A DNA stretch of 64,000 nt from Mycobacterium sp. Marseille-P9652. GTDB lineage: Bacteria > Actinomycetota > Actinomycetes > Mycobacteriales > Mycobacteriaceae. A model generated the notes under the pieces. The model was given only the letters and a program-made list of their open reading frames with translations, was not told the origin of the DNA and made no database searches. Within the stretch, counting starts at the first letter, position 1; the number at the start of each line of letters is the position of its first letter. Shown one piece after another: positions 41,922 through 52,566 of the stretch. The stretch is from contig NZ_CACRUY010000025.1 of NCBI RefSeq assembly GCF_902652685.1, forward strand, positions 1 through 64,000, written 5' to 3'. A program made the position numbers and the translations under genes.

Positions 41922-42247
41922 AGCCGATCCATTTCGCGGGCCATGAGGGCCTGCTCGAGGAATCCGTAGTGCTTCGGGTAGGACGACGCCCGGCGCGGGC
42001 GCGATCCTTCGGCCGGCGCTACCCACATCCGCCGCACCGCGGCGACGAACCGGCCGCGCGGGCTTTGGCGGCGGCCGCCGAGCGCGACCGCGGTGCCGAA
42101 GACCACCTGCTGCGTGGTGATCAGCACCGCGGCATCCGGCGCCTCCTTCTCGGGTGGCGCGGGAGAGGTGGACGCGGGAGAGGCGATGGTGTCGGCGGCG
42201 TCCGCCGCGCCGGCGATTTCCGCTGATGAAACCAACATGAGGGGCAC
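41918..42247 (-). CDS. Hypothetical protein downstream of cstA
   Basis: 109 residues, GTG start. The N-terminal 45 residues are Ala/Ser/Pro/Glu rich and probably disordered; the C-terminus Tyr-Pro-Lys-His-Tyr-Gly-Phe-Leu-Glu-Gln-Ala-Leu-Met-Ala-Arg-Glu-Met-Asp-Arg-Leu looks conserved and helical. No known family. It is in the same direction as cstA, 63 bases after it, and overlaps the 38-residue gene. Confidence 0.7.
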   Translation of the reverse strand: MPLMLVSSAEIAGAADAADTIASPASTSPAPPEKEAPDAAVLITTQQVVFGTAVALGGRRQSPRGRFVAAVRRMWVAPAEGSRPRRASSYPKHYGFLEQALMAREMDRL

Positions 42248-42310
42248 CCCGTTCGGTCGATGGTGCGACCAACGTATGGCCGGGCGGGGCCCGCAGTCGT
42301 GAGTAGTCGA

Positions 42311-44593
<2,283 letters not shown>

Positions 44594-44633
44594 GGCGAAA
44601 AACCCTACGCCCGCCGAATGGACAATGCGCGTT

Positions 44634-46157
44634 TTAATACAGCGCCCGCACCGCGTCGATGGTGTCGGCCTCGGCTGGGGGCTTGTCGTCGCGGTAGCGC
44701 ACCACGCGGGCGAATCGCAGGGCCACCCCGCCGGGGTACCGCGACGACTTCTGCACGCCGTCCAGCGCCACCTCCACGACCTGTTCCGGGCGCACGCGCA
44801 CCACGTAGCCGTCGGTCGGGCCGGCGGCGAGTTCGGTGAACCGGGCCGTCTGCCAGTCCAGCATGGCGTCGGTCATGCCCTTGAAAGTCTTTCCCACCAT
44901 GACGAATTCGCCGCCGGCCGGGTCGCGCGCGCCCAGGTGGATGTTGGAGAGCTTGCCGCGGCGACGCCCCGATCCCCACTCCACGGCCAGCACCACGAGG
45001 TCGAGCGTGTGCACCGGCTTGACCTTGAGCCAGCCCGCGCCGCGGCGCCCGGCCTGGTACGGCGCCGCCGGCGCCTTGGCCATCACCCCCTCGTGGCCGG
45101 CGGCCAGGGTGGCCTCGAGGAAGCCGGCCGCGGCGGCGGGGTCGGCGGTGAGGAGCCGGTCGACCCGCTGGGTGGGCGGCACCAGGGCGTCCAGCGCTTG
45201 CAGCCGGTCGGCGGTCGGCGCGTCGAGCAGGTCGGTGCCGTCGCAGCGCAGGACGTCGAAGAAGAAGACCGAAAGCGGTTGCGCGGCAACGGCGGCGGCG
45301 ACGTCGACGGAACGCCCGAACCGGGACGCGGTGACCTGGAAGCGGTGCGGCCGGTTGTCGGGCCGCAGCGCGATCGCCTCGCCGTCGGCGATCAGCTCGT
45401 CGACCGGGAGTGCCAGCGTCGCTTCCACGACCTCGGGCAGGCGGGCGGTGACGTCGTCGAGGCTGCGGGTGTAGACGGCGACCCGGTCGCCGGCGCGGTG
45501 GATCTGCACCCGGGCGCCGTCCAGCTTGGCCTCGAAAATGGTTGGGCCGCCGTGACGTTCGATGGCTTCGGACACGCTCGTCGCGGTCTGCGCCAGCATC
45601 GGCCCGACCGGACGGCCGACCGTCAGCGTGAACGCCGCCAGAGCTTCGGCCCCGCCCGACAGCGCCGCCGCCGCCACGGCGGGCAGGTCGCCGGCGAGCA
45701 TCGCCGCGCGCTGCACGGCAGCGGCGGGAAGCTCCGCGGCCCGGGCGACGGCGTCGGCCATGACGCCGGCCAGCGCGCCCTGGCGCAGCTCGCCGCCGAG
45801 CAGCCGCAGCAGGAAGGTCTGCTCGGTGTCGGTGGCGGCGCCGAACAGCCGGGTGAGCAATTCGGCGCGCCGCGCCTGCGACCCCTTGCCGGAGACCGCG
45901 CCGATCTCGGAGAGGGCGGCGTCGACGCCGGAGACGGTGAGCGCCGGGTGCGCCGCGGCGGGCGGGCGCGTGCGCAACGACGCCCAGCCGACCCCGATCT
46001 GGCGTTGCCGCAACTCGCCGGAGAGCCACGACACGACAACCGCGACCTCGTCGGGGGCGGCCCGCCGCAGCAGGTCAGCGATGCGGGCCACCTTGGTCAA
46101 CCGCGACGACGTCGCGCCCACGTCACCCGAGGCGGTCGCCACGTCGAGGAGGAGCAC
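44634..46157 (-). CDS. ligB: ATP-dependent DNA ligase LigB
   Basis: 507 residues from the GTG at 46157, matching the remembered length and N-terminus (Leu-Leu-Leu-Asp-Val-Ala) of M. tuberculosis LigB; the reading from 46391 is an artificial extension into the divergent promoter. The adenylated lysine is in Phe-Glu-Ala-Lys-Leu-Asp-Gly-Ala-Arg near residue 214. Later motifs Ala-Asp-Gly-Glu-Ala-Ile-Ala, Gly-His-Glu-Gly-Val-Met-Ala-Lys and Gly-Trp-Leu-Lys-Val-Lys-Pro are intact, followed by the OB fold. It seals nicks using ATP; the essential NAD-dependent LigA is elsewhere. Confidence 0.96.
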   Translation of the reverse strand: MLLLDVATASGDVGATSSRLTKVARIADLLRRAAPDEVAVVVSWLSGELRQRQIGVGWASLRTRPPAAAHPALTVSGVDAALSEIGAVSGKGSQARRAELLTRLFGAATDTEQTFLLRLLGGELRQGALAGVMADAVARAAELPAAAVQRAAMLAGDLPAVAAAALSGGAEALAAFTLTVGRPVGPMLAQTATSVSEAIERHGGPTIFEAKLDGARVQIHRAGDRVAVYTRSLDDVTARLPEVVEATLALPVDELIADGEAIALRPDNRPHRFQVTASRFGRSVDVAAAVAAQPLSVFFFDVLRCDGTDLLDAPTADRLQALDALVPPTQRVDRLLTADPAAAAGFLEATLAAGHEGVMAKAPAAPYQAGRRGAGWLKVKPVHTLDLVVLAVEWGSGRRRGKLSNIHLGARDPAGGEFVMVGKTFKGMTDAMLDWQTARFTELAAGPTDGYVVRVRPEQVVEVALDGVQKSSRYPGGVALRFARVVRYRDDKPPAEADTIDAVRALY

Positions 46158-46263
46158 GATGTCAGCTTGGCACGGCTCGCCGACAACCCTCGGCGTAAGA
46201 AGCGCTAGCGTGCTGCGTACCGTTACAGTTTTCACCGATTCTGACAAGCGAGGAGAGGTCCGG

Positions 46264-47022
46264 ATGGAGATCAACGGGAAGAAGGCCGTCGTCATCGGCG
46301 GCGCGTCGGGGATGGGTCGCGCCACCGCCGAGCTGCTGGCCGAGCGCGGCGCCGAGGTCGTGGTGCTCGACCGGGAGAATTCCGACGGCAAGACCGTCGC
46401 CGAAGGTATCGGCGGCGCGTTCTATCCCGTCGACGTCACCGACTTCACCGGCACCGAGGAGACCCTGGCCACCGCGGTCGACAAGCTCGGCGGGCTGCAC
46501 GTCGTGGTGACCACGGCCGGCGGCGGCATCGCCAAGCGCACCCTCACCAAGTCCGGCCCGCACGACCTGGAGTCCTTCCAGTCCGTCATCGACCTCAACC
46601 TGATCGCCACCTTCAACATCAGCCGGCTGGCCGCCGCGCACATGGCGAAGAACGAGCCCGAGGACGAGGAGCGGGGCGTCATCATCAACACCGCGTCGAT
46701 CGCCGCGTTCGAGGGCCAGATCGGGCAGGTCGCGTACACCGCCGCCAAGGCCGCCATCGCCGGCATGTGCCTGACCATGGCCCGCGACCTGGGGTCGATG
46801 GGGATCCGGGTGCTGGCGATCGCGCCAAGCCTGTTCCTGACCGGGTTGACCAACATGGTCCCCGACGAGATGGCGGCCATGCTGACCAAGGACGCGGCCT
46901 TTCCGAAGCGGATGGGCCGGCCGATCGAGTACGCGAAGCTCGCGGCGGCGATCGTGGACAACCCGATGCTCAACGGCCAGTGCATCCGGCTGGACGCCGG
47001 CCAGCGCTTCGCGCCGAAATAG
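46264..47022 (+). CDS. SDR, 3-hydroxyacyl-CoA dehydrogenase type II (HSD10-like)
   Basis: 252 residues, ATG with GGAGAGG at 46252-46258. SDR motifs: Gly-Gly-Ala-Ser-Gly-Met-Gly near residue 13, Asp after the second strand (Val-Leu-Asp-Arg, NAD preference), Thr-Ala-Gly-Gly-Gly, [18 protein letters not shown] near 140 and the catalytic Tyr-Thr-Ala-Ala-Lys. The Phe-Glu-Gly-Gln-x-Gly-Gln insertion is typical of HSD17B10-type enzymes, which oxidise 3-hydroxyacyl-CoA. Divergent from ligB and just upstream of fadE22, so it likely works in the same acyl-CoA pathway. Confidence 0.9.
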   Translation: MEINGKKAVVIGGASGMGRATAELLAERGAEVVVLDRENSDGKTVAEGIGGAFYPVDVTDFTGTEETLATAVDKLGGLHVVVTTAGGGIAKRTLTKSGPHDLESFQSVIDLNLIATFNISRLAAAHMAKNEPEDEERGVIINTASIAAFEGQIGQVAYTAAKAAIAGMCLTMARDLGSMGIRVLAIAPSLFLTGLTNMVPDEMAAMLTKDAAFPKRMGRPIEYAKLAAAIVDNPMLNGQCIRLDAGQRFAPK

Positions 47023-47054
47023 GGCCACCCGGCCCGTCGGCCTTCGCCGCATTA

Positions 47055-47063
47055 AGTACACTC
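47055..47063 (+). promoter_or_regulatory. AGTACACTC word upstream of fadE22
   Basis: The nonamer AGTACACTC lies about 70 bases before the fadE22 start, in locally AT-rich sequence between two genes. The same nonamer occurs at 49715-49723 between the divergent DUF35 and thiolase-like genes. Sharing by two lipid-metabolism promoters near a FadR-type regulator is the only reason to list it. Confidence 0.3.
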
Positions 47064-47133
47064 TTTAGCAGCCGCCCCGCTCCCCCTCGGAGCGGGGCTG
47101 GCGGTCAGCCCGGCGAAGCGCGAGGAGGGTCCC

Positions 47134-49299
47134 ATGGGGATCGCACTGACCGACGACCATCGCGAACTCGCCGAGGTGGCCCGCTCGTTCCTGACGTCGC
47201 AGAAGGCCCGCTGGGCGGCGCGCTCGCTGCTCGACGCGCCTGACGAGGGCCGGCCGGGCTTCTGGCAGAACCTGGTCGAGCTCGGTTGGCTCGGCCTGCA
47301 CATCGAGGAGGAGCACGGCGGCTCCGGCTACGGCCTGCCCGAACTCGTGGTCGTGATCGAGGAGCTGGGCCGCGCGGTGGCCCCGGGCCCGTTCGTGCCG
47401 ACCGTCATCGCGTCGTCGGTGATCGCGAAATCCGGTACGCCCGAACAGAAGTCACGCCTGCTGCCGGGCCTGATCGACGGGACCGTGGCTGCGGGCGTCG
47501 GTCTGGGGGGCGAGGTGCGGGTGGCCGACGGAGTCGCCGACGGCGAGGCCGGGATCGTCCTGGGCGCCGGCCTGGCCGAGCTGTTGGTGGTGGTCGCCGG
47601 CGACGACATCCTGCTGCTGGACCGCGACCGCGAGGGTGTGACGGTGGAGGTGCCGGACAATCTCGACCCGACGCGGCGCTCGGGCCGCGTCCGGCTGAGC
47701 GGTGTCGGCGTCACCGCCGACGACATCCTTTCGGGGGCGCGCGAGTCGGCGCTGGCCCGGGCGCGCACGCTGCTGGCCGCCGAGGCGGTGGGCGGGGCGT
47801 CGGACTGCGTCGAGTCGGCCGTCGGCTACGCCAAGGTGCGCCAGCAGTTCGGCCGCACGATCGCCACGTTCCAGGCCGTCAAACACCACTGCGCGAACAT
47901 GCTGGTGGCCACGGAGTCGGCGGTCGCCGCGGTGTGGGACGCCTCGCGTGCGGCGTCGGAAGACGAAGACCAATTCCGCTTGGCCGCAGCGGTGGCCGCC
48001 GCGCTGACCTTCGCCGCGTACGCCCGCAACGCCGAGCTCAACATCCAGGTGCACGGCGGCATCGGCTTCACCTGGGAGCACGACGCGCACCTGCACCTGC
48101 GCCGGGCGCTGGTGACGACGGCGCTGTTCGGCGGCGACGCGCCGGCTCGCGACGTCTTCGACCGCACCGCCGCGGGAGCCACGCGGGAGAACAGCCTGGA
48201 CCTGCCGCCCGAGGCCGAGGAACTGCGCACCCGGATCCGGGCCGACGCCGCCGAGATCGCCGCGCTGGACCGCGACGCCCAGCGCGACAAGCTGATCGCC
48301 ACGGGCTACGTGATGCCGCACTGGCCGAAGCCGTGGGGGCGCGCCGCCGACGCGGTCGAGCAGCTGGTGATCGAGGAGGAATTCCGCGCGGCGGGCATCA
48401 AGCGACCCGACTACGGCATCACCTCCTGGGTGATCCTCACGCTGATCCAGCACGGAACCGATTGGCAGATCGAGCGTTTCGTGGAGAAGGCGCTGCGCAA
48501 AGAAGAGGTCTGGTGCCAGCTCTTCTCCGAGCCCGAGGCGGGCTCGGACGCGGCCTCCATCAAGACCCGGGCCACCCGGGTGGACGGCGGCTGGAAGATC
48601 AACGGGCAGAAGGTGTGGACCAGCGGGGCGCACTACTGCGCTCGGGGTTTGGCCACCGTGCGCACCGACCCCGAGGCGCCCAAGCATGCCGGCATCACGA
48701 CGGTGATCGTCGACATGAAGGCGCCCGAGGTCGAGGTGCGGCCGCTGCGGCAGATCACCGGCGGGTCGGACTTCAACGAGGTGTTCTTCAACGACCTGTT
48801 CGTTCCCGACGAAGACGTCGTCGGGGCGCCCAATTCCGGATGGACCGTCGCGCGCGCGACGCTGGGCAACGAGCGCGTCAGCATCGGCGGCAGCGGGTCG
48901 TTCTACGAGGGGCTGGCGGCCGGCCTGGTGGCGCTCGCGCAGCAGCACGGGGATCGGCTGGCGGGCGCGGACATTCGGGTGGGGAACTACCTCGCCAACG
49001 AGGCCGCCCTGCGGCTGCTCAACCTGCGTCGCGTGGCGCGCAGCGTCGAGGGCACGGGCCCCGGACCCGAGGGCAACGTCACCAAGCTGAAGCTGGCCGA
49101 GCACATGGTCGAGGGGGGCGCGATCATGGCGGCCCTGACCGGGCCGGAGGTCGCACTGCTCGACGGCCCCGGCGCGGCACCGGGCCGGCTGATCATGGGC
49201 GCGCGGGGCATGGCGATCGCGGGCGGCACGTCCGAGGTGACGCGCAACCAGATCGCCGAGCGGATCCTCGGCATGCCCCGCGACCCGCTGATCAACTAG
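47134..49299 (+). CDS. fadE22: Double acyl-CoA dehydrogenase FadE22
   Basis: 721 residues, the same length as I recall for M. tuberculosis FadE22 (Rv3061c). It is a fusion of two dehydrogenase halves. Residues 1-350 contain Glu-His-Gly-Gly-Ser-Gly-Tyr-Gly and Val-His-Gly-Gly-Ile-Gly-Phe-Thr-Trp-Glu-His near 305, but the FAD-binding middle is reduced. Residues 370-721 carry Phe-Ser-Glu-Pro-Glu-Ala-Gly-Ser-Asp near 470, Trp-Thr-Ser-Gly-Ala-His near 497 and the end Gly-Gly-Thr-Ser-Glu-Val-Thr-Arg-Asn-Gln-Ile. Such pairing resembles FadE heteromers of steroid and lipid catabolism in one chain. A long hairpin follows its stop codon. Confidence 0.95.
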   Translation: MGIALTDDHRELAEVARSFLTSQKARWAARSLLDAPDEGRPGFWQNLVELGWLGLHIEEEHGGSGYGLPELVVVIEELGRAVAPGPFVPTVIASSVIAKSGTPEQKSRLLPGLIDGTVAAGVGLGGEVRVADGVADGEAGIVLGAGLAELLVVVAGDDILLLDRDREGVTVEVPDNLDPTRRSGRVRLSGVGVTADDILSGARESALARARTLLAAEAVGGASDCVESAVGYAKVRQQFGRTIATFQAVKHHCANMLVATESAVAAVWDASRAASEDEDQFRLAAAVAAALTFAAYARNAELNIQVHGGIGFTWEHDAHLHLRRALVTTALFGGDAPARDVFDRTAAGATRENSLDLPPEAEELRTRIRADAAEIAALDRDAQRDKLIATGYVMPHWPKPWGRAADAVEQLVIEEEFRAAGIKRPDYGITSWVILTLIQHGTDWQIERFVEKALRKEEVWCQLFSEPEAGSDAASIKTRATRVDGGWKINGQKVWTSGAHYCARGLATVRTDPEAPKHAGITTVIVDMKAPEVEVRPLRQITGGSDFNEVFFNDLFVPDEDVVGAPNSGWTVARATLGNERVSIGGSGSFYEGLAAGLVALAQQHGDRLAGADIRVGNYLANEAALRLLNLRRVARSVEGTGPGPEGNVTKLKLAEHMVEGGAIMAALTGPEVALLDGPGAAPGRLIMGARGMAIAGGTSEVTRNQIAERILGMPRDPLIN

Positions 49300-49308
49300 C
49301 GTTCTTCC

Positions 49309-49370
49309 GCCGAGCAGACGCAAAAGCACCGCAACACGCCGTAAAAGGTGTGCTTTTGCGTCTGCTCGGC
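49309..49370. terminator. Perfect 21-bp hairpin between convergent genes
   Basis: GCCGAGCAGACGCAAAAGCA at 49309-49328 (plus C at 49329) pairs perfectly with its complement at 49350-49370, around a 20-base loop. It sits 10 bases after the fadE22 stop and 2 bases before the DUF35 stop, so it can act as a bidirectional terminator. It may also be a copy of a dispersed mycobacterial palindrome. Confidence 0.8.
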
Positions 49371-49372
49371 GA

Positions 49373-49705
49373 TCAGGCCGGGGCGAACTGCGGCGCGCCG
49401 GCGCCCGCCCGGTCGGGCCGCAGGGCGACGGCCATCCCACACGTCACCGAATCGGGTTCGCAGTCAACGATGTTCGCGGCCACCCGCAGCCCAGCCTGCT
49501 CGGCGAGTTCGACGAGCGCGATCACGTAGGGGACCGGGATCTCCGGGTTGTACCGGTGGTGATTGACCGTGTAGGTGAACACCGTGCCCCGACCCGAGAC
49601 CGGGCGCTTCTGCAGCGCGTTACCGCAGTCGCGGCATTCGCCCGCGGACGGATGCACCCAGTGCTCGCACTGGTCGCAGTGTTCGATGAGCAGCTCGGCC
49701 GGCAC
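49373..49705 (-). CDS. Zinc-ribbon/OB-fold DUF35 protein (thiolase/aldolase partner)
   Basis: 110 residues, GTG start. A rubredoxin-like zinc ribbon Cys-Asp-Gln-Cys...Cys-Arg-Asp-Cys at residues 10-28 is followed by an OB fold with Gly-Arg-Gly-Thr-Val-Phe-Thr-Tyr-Thr-Val. DUF35 proteins (as in ChsH2 C-terminus or acyl-CoA binding subunits) pair with thiolase-like enzymes such as Ltp2. The divergent gene starting 56 bases away encodes such a protein, making a natural pair. Confidence 0.9.
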   Translation of the reverse strand: MPAELLIEHCDQCEHWVHPSAGECRDCGNALQKRPVSGRGTVFTYTVNHHRYNPEIPVPYVIALVELAEQAGLRVAANIVDCEPDSVTCGMAVALRPDRAGAGAPQFAPA

Positions 49706-49714
49706 CCGGAATAC

Positions 49715-49723
49715 AGTACACTC
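49715..49723 (+). promoter_or_regulatory. AGTACACTC word between DUF35 and thiolase-like genes
   Basis: Second occurrence of the nonamer seen upstream of fadE22, here in the 55-base divergent promoter region. The surrounding bases are AT-rich (GAATAC before and ATTC after). It could be a binding site for a regulator common to these genes. Confidence 0.3.
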
Positions 49724-49760
49724 ATTCGGTTCGGGCGGGCTGCGATGGCGGGTGGTGGCT

Positions 49761-50963
49761 GTGACGCAATTCGAGACTCACTTCGAGAAGGACGCGATCC
49801 TGTCGGGCGCCGGGATTTCGCGCATCGGCCGTCGCACCGGCATCGCGGGCCTGGAGCTGACGATGGAGGCGGTGCGGGGCGCCATCGAGGACGCCGGCCT
49901 GCGCGCAGGCGACGTCGACGGCATCGCGACGCTGGGCGACACCCCGGCCCAGGACGTAACCGCCGAACTGGGCATCGACGCGGCGGACTGCGGGTCGGGG
50001 TTCGGCACCGGAGGCCTGCTGAGCCCGGTCATGTCGGCGTGCCGTGCGGTGTCCGAACGGCGCGCCCGCCACGTGGTGGTGTACCGGACGATCCAGATGC
50101 TGGGCGGCACCGTCCTGCAGCAGGACGAGAACGCGCCCGCCCCGCCGCTTGCGCGGATGTTCGACACGCCCGAGGGTGAGCCGAAGCCGGCCGTCGGCGC
50201 GATGGACGACATCAACGATCTCGTTGCTGCACATGCCTATTCGGCCGCGAACTGGCTGGCGCTGAACTGCCGCCGCCACATGGAGCTGTACGGGACCACC
50301 AAGCAGCAGCTGGGCTGGGTGGCGCTCAACGGCAGACGCAACGCCGCGCTCAATCCCCTTGCGGTGTACCGGGATCCCATGACGATGGCGGACTACCTGG
50401 GCGCGCGCCCGGTGTCGACGCCGTTCGGGCTGCTGGATTGCGACGTGCCGATCGACGGCTCGATCGCGGTGGTGGTCTCGCACGCGGACTACGCCCGCGA
50501 CTGCCCGCACCGGGCGGTGCGGGTGGAGGCGATCGGCGGGTCCGACGGCGCGGGCGGCTGGTTCCACCGCGACGACTATCCGAAGATGGCGATGTCGGAC
50601 GCCGCGGCGCAGATGTGGTCGCGGACCGAGCTGAAACCCGCCGACCTCGGTGTCGCCGAACTGTACGACGGCTTCACGTACTTGACGATCGCGTGGCTGG
50701 AAGCCCTGGGCATCTGCGGCGACGGCGAGTCCGGGCCGTTCGTCGAGGGCGGCGCGCGGATCGCCCGCGACGGCCAACTGCCGCTGAACACCTACGGCGG
50801 TCAGCTCTCGGCCGGGCGGATGCACGGGTACTGGGCGCTGCACGAGGGGTGCCTGCAGTTGCGCGGCGACGCGGGGGAGCGCCAGGTTTCGCGGCGCCCG
50901 GAGGTCGGCGTCGTCTCCGTGGGCGGCGGTCCGGTCGCGGGCTGCATCTTGCTGACATGCTGA
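49761..50963 (+). CDS. Thiolase-like / lipid-transfer (Ltp2-type) protein
   Basis: 400 residues from a GTG at 49761 (GTG codons at 49752 and 49755 are alternatives; no good ribosome site is seen). The thiolase fold is shown by Asp-Gly-Ile-Ala-Thr, Ala-Asp-Cys-Gly-Ser-Gly-Phe-Gly near residue 76, Glu-Leu-Tyr-Asp-Gly-Phe-Thr near 300, Asn-Thr-Tyr-Gly-Gly-Gln-Leu-Ser near 343 and Gly-Tyr-Trp-Ala-Leu-His-Glu-Gly-Cys. The Asn-Thr-x-Gly-Gly-x-Leu-Ser pattern and the DUF35 partner match Ltp-type retro-aldolases or thiolases of steroid and lipid side-chain degradation better than biosynthetic thiolases. Confidence 0.85.
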   Translation: MTQFETHFEKDAILSGAGISRIGRRTGIAGLELTMEAVRGAIEDAGLRAGDVDGIATLGDTPAQDVTAELGIDAADCGSGFGTGGLLSPVMSACRAVSERRARHVVVYRTIQMLGGTVLQQDENAPAPPLARMFDTPEGEPKPAVGAMDDINDLVAAHAYSAANWLALNCRRHMELYGTTKQQLGWVALNGRRNAALNPLAVYRDPMTMADYLGARPVSTPFGLLDCDVPIDGSIAVVVSHADYARDCPHRAVRVEAIGGSDGAGGWFHRDDYPKMAMSDAAAQMWSRTELKPADLGVAELYDGFTYLTIAWLEALGICGDGESGPFVEGGARIARDGQLPLNTYGGQLSAGRMHGYWALHEGCLQLRGDAGERQVSRRPEVGVVSVGGGPVAGCILLTC

Positions 50964-50990
50964 AAATGCTTGGCGGGGAGCGCCATTGAA

Positions 50991-52433
50991 ATGCCCGTGT
51001 TGCCCATGAGCACGGCACCGGAAGCCGGCACGCCGGGCAAGCTGGCGTCGAAGATCGCCCGCGACATCGAGGCGGAGATCGTCCGCCGCGGGTGGCCCGT
51101 CGGCGAATCGCTGGGTTCCGAACACGCCCTGCAGCAGCGCTACGGCGTGAGCCGATCGGTGCTGCGCGAAGCCGTCCGCCTCGTGGAGCACCACCAGGTG
51201 GCCCGGATGCGCCGCGGCCCGGGCGGCGGCCTGCTCGTCTGCGAGCCCGACGCCGGCCCCGCCACCCGCGCCATGGTGATTTACCTGGAATACCTGGGCA
51301 CCACGCTGGTGGACCTGCTCAACGCGCGGCTGGTCCTCGAACCCCTGGCGGCGTCGCTGGCCGCCGAGCGCATCGACGAGGCGGGCATCGACAAGCTGCG
51401 CGGCGTGCTGCACGCGCAGGAGCACTGGCGTCCGGGCCTGCCCGCGCCGCGCGACGACTTCCACACCGTGCTGGCCGAACGGTCGAAAAACCCCGTCCTG
51501 CAACTGTTCGTCGACATCCTCATGCGGCTCACCACCCGGTTTGCGTTGCGGTCGCGGGCGGGCTCGGAAACCGAGGCCATCGAGGCCGTCGACCAGATGC
51601 ACGGCGCCCACACCGCGATCGTCGCCGCCGTCACCGCGGGCGACGCCGCACGGGCCAGGACCGTCAGCGAGCGGCACGTCGAAGCCGTGACCGCCTGGCT
51701 GCAGGAGCACCACCGCGCGGCGGGGCCCGGGCCGCGGCGACTCGATCCGCAAGCCCCGGAGGCACCGGGCGGCAAGCTCGCCGAGATGCTCGCGGAAAAC
51801 ATCGGTGACGACATCGCCGCCGACGGTTGGCGGGTCGGTTCGGTGTTCGGCAGCGAGGCGGCGCTGATGGGGCGGTATCGGGTCAGCCGCGCGGTGTTCC
51901 GCGAAGCGGTGCGCCTCCTCGAGCACCACGCCATCGCGCAGATGCGCCGCGGCCCCGGCGGGGGGCTGGTGGTGACCACACCCCGGGCCCAGGCCAGCAT
52001 CGACACGATCGCCCTGTACCTGCAGTACCGCAAGCCGAGTCGCGAGGACCTGCGCTGCGTCCGCGACGCGATCGAGATCGACAACGTCGTCAAGGTGGTC
52101 AAGCGGCGGGCCGAACCGGAGGTCGCCACCTTCCTCGCGGACAACCGGGGCGGACCCGCGGCCGACGTGCCTGCCATCGACGAGTTCCGCTTCCATGTCG
52201 GCCTGGCGCAATTGGCCGGCAACGCGCCGCTGGACCTGTTCCTGCGGATCATCGTCGAACTGTTCCGCCGGCACTGGTCCAGCACGGGCCAGGCGATGCC
52301 GACCCCGGACGAGGCCGTGGCCGTCGAACACGCGCACTCGCGGATCCTGGAGGCGATCGCGGCCGGCGACGACAGCCTGGCGCGGCACCGCGTCCGGCGT
52401 CACTTGGACGCCGCCGCCTCCTGGTGGGTCTAG
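50991..52433 (+). CDS. Tandem-duplicated GntR/FadR-type regulator
   Basis: 480 residues made of two complete FadR-like units. Unit 1: winged helix at about 10-85 (Arg-Tyr-Gly-Val-Ser-Arg-Ser-Val-Leu-Arg-Glu-Ala, Arg-Arg-Gly-Pro-Gly-Gly-Gly-Leu) and ligand domain to about 245. Unit 2: winged helix about 260-335 (Arg-Tyr-Arg-Val-Ser-Arg-Ala-Val-Phe-Arg-Glu-Ala, Arg-Arg-Gly-Pro-Gly-Gly-Gly-Leu) and ligand domain to the end. Both recognition helices are intact. M. tuberculosis Rv3060c is a similar double protein. It may bind DNA as an intramolecular dimer and control the neighbouring fadE22/thiolase genes. ATG at 50991, GGGGAG upstream. Confidence 0.92.
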   Translation: MPVLPMSTAPEAGTPGKLASKIARDIEAEIVRRGWPVGESLGSEHALQQRYGVSRSVLREAVRLVEHHQVARMRRGPGGGLLVCEPDAGPATRAMVIYLEYLGTTLVDLLNARLVLEPLAASLAAERIDEAGIDKLRGVLHAQEHWRPGLPAPRDDFHTVLAERSKNPVLQLFVDILMRLTTRFALRSRAGSETEAIEAVDQMHGAHTAIVAAVTAGDAARARTVSERHVEAVTAWLQEHHRAAGPGPRRLDPQAPEAPGGKLAEMLAENIGDDIAADGWRVGSVFGSEAALMGRYRVSRAVFREAVRLLEHHAIAQMRRGPGGGLVVTTPRAQASIDTIALYLQYRKPSREDLRCVRDAIEIDNVVKVVKRRAEPEVATFLADNRGGPAADVPAIDEFRFHVGLAQLAGNAPLDLFLRIIVELFRRHWSSTGQAMPTPDEAVAVEHAHSRILEAIAAGDDSLARHRVRRHLDAAASWWV

Positions 52434-52566
52434 CCGCGGTAAGCGGCACGGTGTGTCGCGTCTCACGGGTATAGCGGAGGCGCCGGGAGGGTATTGGGAG
52501 TGGTACGTAGGCGGCCGGTCCGGCATGGGGGGGTTGGCATCGATGATGATGAGCGAGAGGTCGCAT

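Noticed and set aside
46158-46391. LigB starting at 46391
   Set aside because: The extra 78 residues overlap the divergent SDR start and its ribosome site and are absent from the known family length.
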